From the NCBI GenBank assembly GCA_012032215.1, contig JAAURO010000049.1:1-9328 (forward strand): a stretch of DNA of 9,328 nucleotides, read 5' to 3'. A program made the translations under genes and the position numbers. The first letter of the stretch is position 1. Each line of letters begins with the position of its first letter. Origin of the DNA: Limnobacter sp. (GTDB lineage Bacteria; Pseudomonadota; Gammaproteobacteria; Burkholderiales; Burkholderiaceae_B). Positions 1-7,013 of this stretch are shown here, piece after piece. The notes beneath the pieces are model-generated. The model was given only the letters and a program-made list of their open reading frames with translations. It ran no database searches and was not told where the DNA came from.

Positions 1-85
1 CTTGCGCACAATTCAGCTCACCGTCTTGGCCCAGAGTCAGCAATGCCTCAATGGCTGCTTTTTTGTCGGCCGAATGGGAAGACAC
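1..85 (-). CDS. 5' end of an unidentified protein, running off the left edge
   Basis: On the minus strand a GTG at 83-85 opens a frame that stays open to the window edge (28 codons). It begins (M)SSHSADKKAAIEALLTLG, which reads as the helical start of a soluble protein, with an acidic Asp-Gly-Glu stretch and a Cys near the cut. An AGG about nine bases upstream could serve as ribosome binding site; no in-frame ATG exists between the GTG and the next upstream stop. It would lie about 50 bases downstream of the 146-residue unknown gene on the same strand, so the two could be co-transcribed. I do not recognise the family. The short length makes chance openness possible, so the call is weak. Confidence 0.35.
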   Translation of the reverse strand, partial: MSSHSADKKAAIEALLTLGQDGELNCAQ

Positions 86-134
86 TTGACAGCACCTAAA
101 AACACATTCATGTCATTGAGTATCTCTGTATGAT

Positions 135-575
135 TTAAACAATACTGCCTAAAGTTTCCATGCGCGCTGTTCGCATTGTTTTTGTAATTTCTTGCTTGGT
201 TGCATCAGCAAGAAGTGGGCCAAATTCAGTCAAACACCTGTCCAACAACTGGTGCATGTTATTTGACAGCCGAAAACCACTGAACTGTGAATCAGGAATC
301 AACTCTTTGATTGCATGTGCAGCCTTGGCCTCTCGAATAGCCGCTATACACCGCTGCATTTCTATTTGCACTAGCCTGTTACAATCGATTGGTTTTTCAA
401 GCGCGGGGTTGCTTTCAGGCTCGGGAAGTGCCAAAGGGCTGGAACCAGCCAGCTGCGCCTCAGCGCACTGTATTGCTTGAGTGTTAAACTGGTTTTGGGC
501 CGCCAGAGCCGCAGCTTGGACATTGAGAGAAAAATGAGCGAAATGATCGCTAGAAGGCCCGGCTACAGACGACAT
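135..575 (-). CDS. Hypothetical protein, 146 residues, family not recognised
   Basis: This is a complete ATG-to-TAA frame with a good ribosome binding site (AGGA at 582-585, six bases before the ATG). The predicted protein is soluble, with no signal peptide or membrane segment. The N-terminal third is rich in Ala and Gln and probably helical (residues about 15-45), followed by a Pro/Glu/Ser linker around residues 45-62. The C-terminal half is mixed-charge and helical, containing IEMQRCIAAIREAKAAHAIKE. Three Cys residues are scattered and do not form a metal-binding pattern. It follows the acyltransferase on the same strand but is separated by about 140 AT-rich bases, so it probably has its own promoter. 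I do not assign a function. That it is a real gene is supported by the RBS, its length and protein-like composition. Confidence 0.7.
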   Translation of the reverse strand: MSSVAGPSSDHFAHFSLNVQAAALAAQNQFNTQAIQCAEAQLAGSSPLALPEPESNPALEKPIDCNRLVQIEMQRCIAAIREAKAAHAIKELIPDSQFSGFRLSNNMHQLLDRCLTEFGPLLADATKQEITKTMRTARMETLGSIV

Positions 576-716
576 GGGAATTCCTGTTGTGTGAGTTACT
601 TAAAAAACAAAAATTTTTTTGATTTTAACTAAGTAGCTTTTGCAACAGGAAAGTTCACAGAAAATTACATTTTTTGTTTTACATATATTTTTTTGAATTC
701 AATCCAACGACCTTTT
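576..716. other. AT-rich spacer between the unknown gene and the acyltransferase
   Basis: About 140 bases that are much more AT-rich than the flanks, with several runs of A or T five to eight long and a TTGAATTCAA palindrome near 693-702. On the minus strand it carries the end of the acyltransferase transcript and the leader of the unknown gene. No GC-rich hairpin followed by a U-run was found, so no intrinsic terminator is called, and no -35/-10 pair with good spacing stands out. The composition fits a promoter region. Confidence 0.4.
582..585 (-). promoter_or_regulatory. Ribosome binding site of the 146-residue unknown gene
   Basis: AGGA on the minus strand, six bases before the ATG at 573-575. 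It fixes the start of the unknown gene. Confidence 0.6.
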
Positions 717-2785
717 TTACTGAAGCCTGACCGGTTCCGCCATCGACAACACCTGCCCACTCAGCGGATGGTTGTCCGCTGTGCCCGTACTGCCATTCGC
801 ACCCGCAGCAGGGTGCTCATCCAGCACCCGTTTCAAGTCCATGACCAGTAGTTTGGCGCCTGCTTTGCTCAAGTGGTTGGTGTCCACATACAAAGGCAGT
901 GTTTCGTCTTTTATTTGGCACTCTTTGTTTTTGCCGCCACAGAAAATGTTTTCTGTTTTGACCACACGCAGAGTCGGTGTGCTTTTTTCCAGCGCATCGC
1001 GGATTTTGAACACCAACTGGTTGCGTGCCTCGTACATGTCTAGTGTAGACAAATAACTTGGCGGCGCATTGCGCAGGAAAAGACGGGGCGCAGACCAGCC
1101 AAGCTCGGGTACCGGGTTTATCCAGATGGCTTTTTTGGTAGAGGACATCAGTTCGTGCAAATCGTTTTCCACCCAGGCCGCAAAGGCCTCGCTGCCGTTG
1201 TGCGCCTGGCTGGAGGCCAGCGACAAATGAATTTCTTCGCCCGGCTCTACGCCATTGGCTCTGCCTGCATAGCGGGTGCCGCTCAGGTAAAGGGGCCACC
1301 GGGCAAGTACTACCAAAGTGGCATCCGGGTTGTTCTTCAGGTAGGCACGAACCTGCTGGTTAAACTCAACGCAGTTTTCGTAAGGCCTGCGATCCCATCG
1401 GGCAATTCCGCCCACGGGCATGCAACCAGGTGTGGTTGCCTGAATGACGTGATAGGCATTCAGAAAATCCGGATCCTGCTCTATGCCGGCAATCAGGTTT
1501 TCTGCGTGGCTGTCGCCCACGATAATTATTTTTTCTTTGCCCTCGGCACCATACGAACAGTTTGGAAAAGCCGAACCGGCCAGACTGGTGCTGCAAGAGG
1601 GGCGGTTGTGGTTTTTCAGTACATTCACAAATTCCTGGGAGTAGCGGCTTGAAAAACCATTGTTGACATGCAGAATGCCACCCGCAACAACCGCCACCAA
1701 CAAGCTTGCCGCCGAGGCTGTTAAAACCCGTGCCTGGCTGAATTTGAATGTTCGGCAAGGTGTTTCGACAAACTTCCAGGAAACCCAGGCCAGCACCAGC
1801 GAGAGCAGCGACAAATACAGGTACGTTACATCCTGAGGGGCTGTCATGCCATAAATACGGGCAAAGGCAAACAGGGGCTGGTGCCACAAATACGCACTGT
1901 AAGAAATCAGGCCAATGCCCACCAGGTATTTGTTGGAAAGCACCTTGCCTGTCAGGTTGTTGCCCGAGGAAAACACCAGAAGGCACACCGTTCCAATAAC
2001 GGGAATAAGCGCGTAAAGGCTTGGAAAAGGGGTGCTGCTGTCAAAACTAAACACTGCGTAAGCAATGGCTGCAAGCCCGAGTAATGTTGCTGCTTCGGCA
2101 CGCCATCCGGTGCCCAGCTGTTTTTGCTGCATGGCCGGAATATAGGCAATCAGGGAGCCTGCCAGCAATTCCCAGGCGCGGGTGGGTAGCAGGTAAAAGT
2201 TTTCTATGGGGTGCGAGGAGGCAGCCCACTCGGCAAGTGCCAGTGAAACACAGGCAGTGGCCGCTGTTATCCAGAAAAGTTTCGATTTGCCAAAACGCCA
2301 GCAGGCTATCACAAACAGCGGAAACAGCACGTAATACTGCTCTTCAACCGCCAGGCTCCAGGTGTGAAGGAGTGGTTGCTCTTCAGCCAGTGGCGCGAAA
2401 TAATCGGTGGTTTTTGTGAAATAAATGTTCGAAGAAAAAAGCGCTACCGATACCAGGCTTTGCCCAAAGCGTTTCAGTTCATCGGGCAGCATCCACATCC
2501 AGGCGAAGGGCACGCAACAGGCGATGACAAAAACAGCGCGGGCAAAATTCTTTTTGCCCTGCGCTCGTAAAAGCGGGCAATGGAAAAGTGGCCCGCCTCT
2601 TTCTCTTTTAGAATGATAGATGTAATTAAATAACCGGAGATTACAAAAAAAATGTCTACTCCCACAAAGCCACCAGAAAATCCTTGCAGGCCAGCGTGAA
2701 AGAAAATAACGGGCAATACGGCAATGGCTCGCAGGCCATCTATTTCCGGGCGGTATTTAATGGCCGGGTTGCTGACTGTGCTCAT
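717..2785 (-). pseudogene. OafA-type acyltransferase with C-terminal SGNH domain, frameshifted (possibly sequencing error)
   Basis: This is an inner-membrane O-acyltransferase that decorates surface glycans (lipopolysaccharide, exopolysaccharide or peptidoglycan) with acetyl or similar groups. Residue numbers refer to the repaired protein of 689 residues, a usual length for the family. The acyltransferase-3 domain starts with the RX10H motif (R19 to H30, in [17 protein letters not shown]), then [18 protein letters not shown] and later SAYLWHQPLF, over about ten membrane segments. The SGNH domain follows, with GDSHAE (S426) and the DxxH motif (D635, H638), so both catalytic regions are intact. 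The ATG at 2783-2785 gives the family N-terminus; the frame extends upstream only to a TTG at 2860. The frame breaks at 2529-2533, where a five-base A/T run needs six bases to read [15 protein letters not shown]. It is divergent from the sugar dehydrogenase and probably acts on the same glycan (inference). The acyl group and acceptor cannot be read from the sequence. Confidence 0.88.
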
Positions 2786-3194
2786 GAGATTCTTATAAAA
2801 AGTGAAATATGTTGACTGAATGAAATTGCTAAACGTGTAACGTGTTACTGTTGTTGGCAAGTAAGTAACGTGCGCCAGCCAGCTTGTGCTTTTCGAGTTT
2901 TATCGGCCGTTGCCGGCGTGTGGTCGCTTTGCGTGCTACTCCTCTTGCGCTTTTTCCTTACTGATGCCCCGCATGCTTGTTACGCATTGTACTCTAAGTG
3001 CAGCGAGCAGTGCGTCATATTTATTGCTTCAAGATTTTGCTTTTATTCCAGCTGATTAAACGCTATTCATGTTTTAATCGCAATCAATAATTCAGCTCAG
3101 AGGTGGTTTTAACCCGGTGCTGCTTTGGGCGCGCCCAGATTGACTACCTATTAATAATGAACCGCCTTTTTTGGCATCCCCCGAAGTGATTCCA
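2786..3194. promoter_or_regulatory. Divergent intergenic region between the acyltransferase and the sugar dehydrogenase
   Basis: About 410 bases without a convincing gene. It must hold the promoters of both divergent polysaccharide genes. The part near the acyltransferase is AT-rich; 2880-2960 is more GC-rich; 3010-3110 is AT-rich again. A 12-base perfect palindrome, TGGGCGCGCCCA, sits at 3126-3137, about 58 bases before the dehydrogenase ATG, and could be an operator or short hairpin. No JUMPstart/ops-type element (GGCGGTAG core) was found, and no -35/-10 pair with 16-18 base spacing is convincing. Confidence 0.45.
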
Positions 3195-4471
3195 ATGACT
3201 ATTGAAAACCTGAAAATTGCAATTATTGGCCTGGGTTATGTAGGCCTTCCGCTGGCAGCCGAGTTTGCCAAACATTTTGATGTGATTGGGTTCGACATTG
3301 ATGCCCAACGCATTGACGAATTGCGCCGTGGGCACGATCGCACTTTAGAGCTTTCGGATGCACAATTACAAGCCGCCACACGTTTGTCGTTTTCCGGGCA
3401 ATTGCAGGATATCGCCCAGTGCAACTTTTACATTGTTACTGTGCCCACCCCTATTGATGAACACCGCCAGCCCGACCTCAGCCCCTTGGTGAGCGCCAGC
3501 AAAGCAGTGGCCAAAGTGCTTAAGCACGGCGATGTGGTGGTGTACGAAAGCACTGTTTACCCTGGTGCTACCGAAGAGGTGTGCGTGCCATTGTTGGAGT
3601 CTGGTTCTGGCTTGATATTCAATACCGATTTTTTGCAGGCTACAGCCCCGAGCGCATCAATCCCGGCGACAAAGAACACCGGGTAGACACCATCGTCAAG
3701 GTTACTTCCGGTTCTACCCCGCAAGTGGCTGAGTTTGTAGACCAGGTGTATGCCACTATTATTCGTGCAGGCACCCACAAGGCCGAGTCTATTCGTGTGG
3801 CCGAGGCCGCCAAGGTAATTGAAAACACCCAGCGCGATTTGAACATTGCACTCATTAACGAACTGGCTATCATTTTTAACCGCCTGGGAATCAGCACCGA
3901 GGCGGTTCTACAGGCCGCAGGCACCAAATGGAACTTCCTGCCGTTCAGGCCTGGTCTGGTGGGCGGGCACTGCATAGGCGTTGATCCGTATTACCTCACG
4001 TACAAAGCGCAGTCGGTGGGTTACCACCCGGAAATCATTCTGGCTGGCCGCCGCTTAAATGATTCCATGGGCACGTACGTGGTGTCGCAACTTATCAAGG
4101 CCATGCTGCGCAAACGCATTCACGTGCAGGGCGCCAAAGTGCTGGTAATGGGGCTTGCCTTTAAAGAAAACTGCCCCGATGTGCGCAACACCCGTGTAGT
4201 CGATATTGTGCGTGAACTGCAAGAGTTTGGCATGCAGGCCGATGTGTACGACCCGTGGGTAGATCCGAAGGAATGCCAGCACGAATACGGCATAACACCC
4301 GTTACCCAACCCGCTGCCAATACCTACGATGCGGCCATTTTGGCGGTTGCCCACCACCAGTTCAAGGAAATGGGCAGCAGTGGTGTGCGCGCTTTGTGTA
4401 AACCAGGCAACCACGTGCTGTACGACCTGAAATACGTGCTGCCCCCCCAAGAGGCCGACATCCGCCTGTAA
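3195..4471 (+). pseudogene. UDP-N-acetyl-hexosamine 6-dehydrogenase (TviB/WbpO type), frameshifted (possibly sequencing error)
   Basis: This cytoplasmic enzyme of the UDP-glucose/GDP-mannose dehydrogenase family oxidises C6 of a UDP-sugar to a uronic acid in two NAD-dependent steps. By similarity the substrate is probably UDP-GlcNAc or UDP-GalNAc. The repaired protein has 425 residues, the normal length for TviB/WbpO. It shows the NAD motif GLGYVG (12-17), [35 protein letters not shown], the lysine of [13 protein letters not shown] (K207) and the catalytic cysteine in [12 protein letters not shown] (C260), then the C-terminal domain with [16 protein letters not shown]. The ATG at 3195 gives the usual N-terminus; the upstream TTG at 3171 adds an unlikely tail. 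The frame breaks at 3629-3634, where six T need to be seven to read [11 protein letters not shown]. It ends six bases before the glycosyltransferase, forming an operon. Substrate choice between GlcNAc, GalNAc and similar sugars is uncertain. Confidence 0.9.
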
Positions 4472-4476
4472 TTGCC

Positions 4477-5691
4477 ATGTGTCCAACCTCTTTGCCGCCT
4501 GCAGCACCACCGCGCAAGCCCGTGCTTTTTTTTGCCAACACCGATTGGTACCTGCACAACTTCCGCAGCGAATTGCTGGAAGAAACAGCGCGTATTTTTG
4601 AATGCCGGCCCGTGGCCTTTGTGCCCAACGGCGACTATGTAAACACCCTTAAGGCGCGTGGCCTGAAAGTGTGTCTGGCCAGGCTTGATCAGCGCGGCAT
4701 AAACCCCTTCAAGGATTTGTTGTTGTTGCTGCAGTGCTTGTGGGTGTTTTTTCGTGAATCGCCGCAACTGGTGCATTTGTTCACCATTAAATGTGTACTG
4801 TATGGTGGAGTGGCTGCGCGGTTATTGAGAATTCCCCGTGTGTGTGCCATTACGGGCCTGGGGCATTTGTTTATTTCGAATTCCTGGAAAAACCGGCTGA
4901 TTCGCAGTGGCATTAAACCCCTGTTCCGGTTTGCGCTGGGCGGCAAAAATGCACGGGTGGTGTTTCAAAACACCGAAGATCGCGATGCCTATGTGCAACT
5001 GGGGCTGGTGCAACTTCGGCACACCGAACTCATTCGGGGTTCGGGGGTTAACCTGAACCTTTTTAAAAGCCTGCCCCCTGCCAGAAATCCGGTTCCCGTG
5101 TTTTTATACGTGGGCCGTTTGCTGGGCGAAAAAGGGGTGCACGACTTGCTGGAAGCCGCCGATCTGCTGCACAAAAAACGCTTTGAATTTGAATTGCGTT
5201 TGGCCGGCGATGTATACCCCGGCAACCCTAGTAGCCTGAGCCACGACGAACTGCTGATGCACCAGCGCAAGCCCTACCTGCGGTTTTTAGGGCATGTGGC
5301 AAATATTCAGGCAGAAATTGCCCGGTGTGAAGTGGTAGTGCTTCCCAGTTACCGCGAAGGCACGCCCAAATCCTTGCTGGAAGCGGCAGCCTGTTCGCGC
5401 GCTATTTTGTGTTCAGACATTGCCGGCAACCAGGGAGTGGTTTTGCCCGATGTAAACGGTTATTACTTCCCGCCCGGTGAGGTGGAGCTGATGGCCGAAG
5501 CCATGGAAATGATGATTGCCAGCCCTGAAACCATAGCGCGCTACGCCAGCAACAGCCGGGCCGTGGTAGAGCGCGATTTTTCTACGCATATCGTAGTGGG
5601 AAAAACCCTGCTGGCCTATATTGGTTTGTTGGGGCAAAATCACCCGGCAGCGCCTTGCGTGCAGGCGTTTAACCATTTCGATGAGGTTTGA
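4477..5691 (+). CDS. GT4-family glycosyltransferase (PglA-like), surface polysaccharide synthesis
   Basis: This 404-residue protein is a retaining, GT-B fold glycosyltransferase of family GT4. The N-terminal domain holds LVHLFTIKCVLYGGVAARLL, TGLGHLF and VVFQNTEDRDAY, the pattern of enzymes that add HexNAc-type sugars to undecaprenyl-diphosphate-linked glycans (PglA group). The C-terminal domain has LYVGRLLGEKGVHDLLEAA (about 210-228) and the EX7E nucleotide-sugar motif (E294, E302, in REGTPKSLLEAAA). There is no signal peptide; it should act on the cytoplasmic face of the inner membrane. It follows the dehydrogenase by five bases, so it is co-transcribed and may use the uronic acid sugar made by it (inference). 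The start ATG lacks a strong ribosome binding site, which suggests translational coupling. An eight-T run at 4526-4533 is in frame, unlike the shorter broken runs nearby. Exact donor and acceptor are unknown. Confidence 0.88.
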   Translation: MCPTSLPPAAPPRKPVLFFANTDWYLHNFRSELLEETARIFECRPVAFVPNGDYVNTLKARGLKVCLARLDQRGINPFKDLLLLLQCLWVFFRESPQLVHLFTIKCVLYGGVAARLLRIPRVCAITGLGHLFISNSWKNRLIRSGIKPLFRFALGGKNARVVFQNTEDRDAYVQLGLVQLRHTELIRGSGVNLNLFKSLPPARNPVPVFLYVGRLLGEKGVHDLLEAADLLHKKRFEFELRLAGDVYPGNPSSLSHDELLMHQRKPYLRFLGHVANIQAEIARCEVVVLPSYREGTPKSLLEAAACSRAILCSDIAGNQGVVLPDVNGYYFPPGEVELMAEAMEMMIASPETIARYASNSRAVVERDFSTHIVVGKTLLAYIGLLGQNHPAAPCVQAFNHFDEV

Positions 5692-5741
5692 TCGTGCGTC
5701 AAGAATGGCACCAGCATGCTGACTACATGGACCATTCAACC

Positions 5742-5748
5742 AGAAAGG
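5742..5748 (+). promoter_or_regulatory. Ribosome binding site of the transglycosylase/LysM gene
   Basis: A purine-rich GAAAGGA lies six bases before the ATG at 5755. It decides the start at 5755 rather than the ATG at 5716, which lies inside a CAGCATGCTG palindrome (5712-5721) and has no purine-rich leader. Confidence 0.6.
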
Positions 5749-5754
5749 ACTGAT

Positions 5755-6495
5755 ATGGCGATTCAAGCACCGCCGAAGACAGGCTTCGAAAAATGGCAGG
5801 ATGGCATTAACAAGGCAGTGGGCGATACCAAATGGAATGCTTGGGATTGTGAAATCCAGATGGCGGTCAATGAGTACAACCGCCATCTCTCAGGTACAGC
5901 AGGATATTTCCCACTCGATTGGCAACTTATCAAGGCAATGGTGTGGGTCGAAAGCGGTGCCAACCATTCTGAGTGGAACTCCAAGCCAATGCAAATTGGG
6001 GTGGCTGGCGATCCAGGGATGACTTCGTTTCTTTCTGGCAAAGAGGGTGGCGACTTAATTCTGTCGCCAGCATGGAAGGGGCGACTGACGACAGGATCAG
6101 TCAGAACAATACCGGCACATAACCTTCGTGCGGGTATCGGCTACTTGCTCATGCGTATGGCGAATTTTGAGTACAGGAGTGTACTGGGTGCTGATTCCAA
6201 AGTTTATGAGGTTACCGTCAAGCCGGGCGAAAGCCTGGACAAAATTGCAAAGACCCAAGGAAGCACTGTCGAAACGCTGAAAAAACTTAACCCAACAGCG
6301 ACAGTTCTACGCCTCGGCCAAGTGCTGAAGTACCAGAAGGCTTCGGTGCAACGTCTCATCACTAGCTGGAGACACATAAGCACAACACTGATAGCGCAAC
6401 GTTATAACGGTGGGGGTGACCCTAATTACGCAAAGAAACTCGACTATGCATTGTCGCTGGCGCGCAAAGGGAAGGCTGCTCTATGCGCTCAATGA
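5755..6495 (+). CDS. Lytic transglycosylase (SLT-like) with internal LysM domain; candidate peptidoglycan-degrading effector
   Basis: This 246-residue protein is predicted to cleave the peptidoglycan glycan strand. It shows the SLT/GH23 blocks in order: IKAMVWVESGAN with likely catalytic E66, MQIG (79-82), and AGIGYLLMRMANF (126-138). A LysM peptidoglycan-binding domain follows (about 149-194: YEVTVKPGESLDKIAK, LKKLNP, GQVLKY). Then comes the last SLT block, AQRYNGGGDPNYAKKL (214-229), so the LysM domain sits inside the catalytic fold. There is no signal peptide or membrane segment, so the protein would reach its substrate only by a dedicated export route or by lysis. The next gene overlaps it by 13 bases and encodes a secreted LprI-like inhibitor. 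This pairing is typical of hydrolase effector and immunity modules such as type VI secretion cargo (inference; no secretion genes are in the window). It uses no CCC among ten proline codons, unlike the preceding gene. A phage-type endolysin is the main alternative. Confidence 0.78.
   Translation: MAIQAPPKTGFEKWQDGINKAVGDTKWNAWDCEIQMAVNEYNRHLSGTAGYFPLDWQLIKAMVWVESGANHSEWNSKPMQIGVAGDPGMTSFLSGKEGGDLILSPAWKGRLTTGSVRTIPAHNLRAGIGYLLMRMANFEYRSVLGADSKVYEVTVKPGESLDKIAKTQGSTVETLKKLNPTATVLRLGQVLKYQKASVQRLITSWRHISTTLIAQRYNGGGDPNYAKKLDYALSLARKGKAALCAQ
6467..6476 (+). promoter_or_regulatory. Ribosome binding site of the LprI-like gene, inside the transglycosylase gene
   Basis: AAAGGGAAGG, six bases before the ATG at 6483, lies within the 3' end of the transglycosylase gene. 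A second in-frame ATG at 6492 overlaps the upstream stop as ATGA. Either start keeps the signal peptide and implies translational coupling. Confidence 0.55.
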
Positions 6496-6925
6496 AGCTG
6501 ATCGGTTTCTGGCTGGCTGCTTATTTGCCACTATCAGCCTTTGCGGCTTCGACTGAGCCCGTTCTTAGCGAGCGAGCCTTGCGCGAGGAATGCAGCGCCT
6601 TTTCTCAAGCGGGAATGCGCGACTGCTTGGCAAAAAATCCGAGAACAGCCAGAAAACATTGCGGCAAGCTGAGGAGAAAGTGGCTGGCACTCTTCCAGAA
6701 TGGGATGAGGATGTGAGGTACATCCGTCAAGCTACGGCAAAACTAACCGCATCCAACAAAAACTTTGCCAAGTACCGTGATTCTCAATGCGAATTTCTGG
6801 CTTCACTAACCGGAGGTGGGGCTGGCAATGTGCACGAAATACGCCGCTTGGCTTGCATTTCGGAACTCAATAACAGACAGGCCGAGCAGCTACGCGACAC
6901 GCTGTCAGACTTACCCTTGAAGTAG
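6483..6925 (+). pseudogene. LprI-like (DUF1311) secreted protein, probable lysozyme inhibitor/immunity protein, frameshifted (possibly sequencing error)
   Basis: The repaired protein has 147 residues. It begins with a signal peptide (LIGFWLAAYLPLSAFAAS, cleavage around residue 22), so it should be periplasmic. The mature part fits the LprI N-terminal domain family, whose characterised members inhibit lysozyme. It has four cysteines (37, 48, 103, 125) placed as in the family, in EECSAFSQAGMRDCLAKK, YRDSQCEFLA and RRLACISELNNRQAEQL. The frame is broken at 6632-6637, where six A need to be seven; with the extra base, DCLAK runs on into KSENSQKTLRQAEEK and the entire C-terminal half. It overlaps the transglycosylase gene by 13 bases, so the two are made together. 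The likely job is to protect the periplasm from that enzyme (inference). If the frameshift were real the cell would lack the protector, which favours a sequencing error. Confidence 0.75.
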
Positions 6926-7013
6926 CTTGCATGAATACGTCCAGCACCGAAGCGCTTGTTGCTTTGGGCGAGTAACGGCCGCCGAGCAAGTCTCCAGCTA
7001 TATACATCCACAA
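6926..7013. other. Short convergent gap
   Basis: Eighty-eight bases between the ends of the LprI-like gene and the LapG-like gene. No hairpin with a U-run was found on either strand. Confidence 0.4.

Noticed and set aside
817..1299. Long alternative frames inside the acyltransferase, dehydrogenase, glycosyltransferase and transporter genes
   Set aside because: They overlap genes with clear family motifs, have Arg/Pro/His/Cys-rich compositions typical of out-of-frame reading, and lack start signals.
2474..2860. Acyltransferase N-terminal piece as a separate short protein
   Set aside because: It reads as the first 85 residues of the acyltransferase-3 domain and then turns into unrelated sequence exactly at the five-base A/T run; the rest of the domain continues in the next frame.
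2870..3055. 61-codon plus-strand frame with a hydrophobic stretch in the divergent intergenic region
   Set aside because: GTG start without a ribosome binding site, Cys-rich and unlike any family; the region is better explained as divergent promoter space.
3581..4471. Second half of the dehydrogenase as an independent gene starting at 3581
   Set aside because: The first 16 residues are out-of-frame sequence; the family sequence begins only at the T-run, and no start signal is present.
5716..5754. Upstream ATG for the transglycosylase gene
   Set aside because: It has no ribosome binding site, whereas the ATG at 5755 has GAAAGGA at good spacing.
6590..6925. LprI second half as an independent gene
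   Set aside because: It would lack the signal peptide and the first two cysteines; family sequence starts at the A-run.
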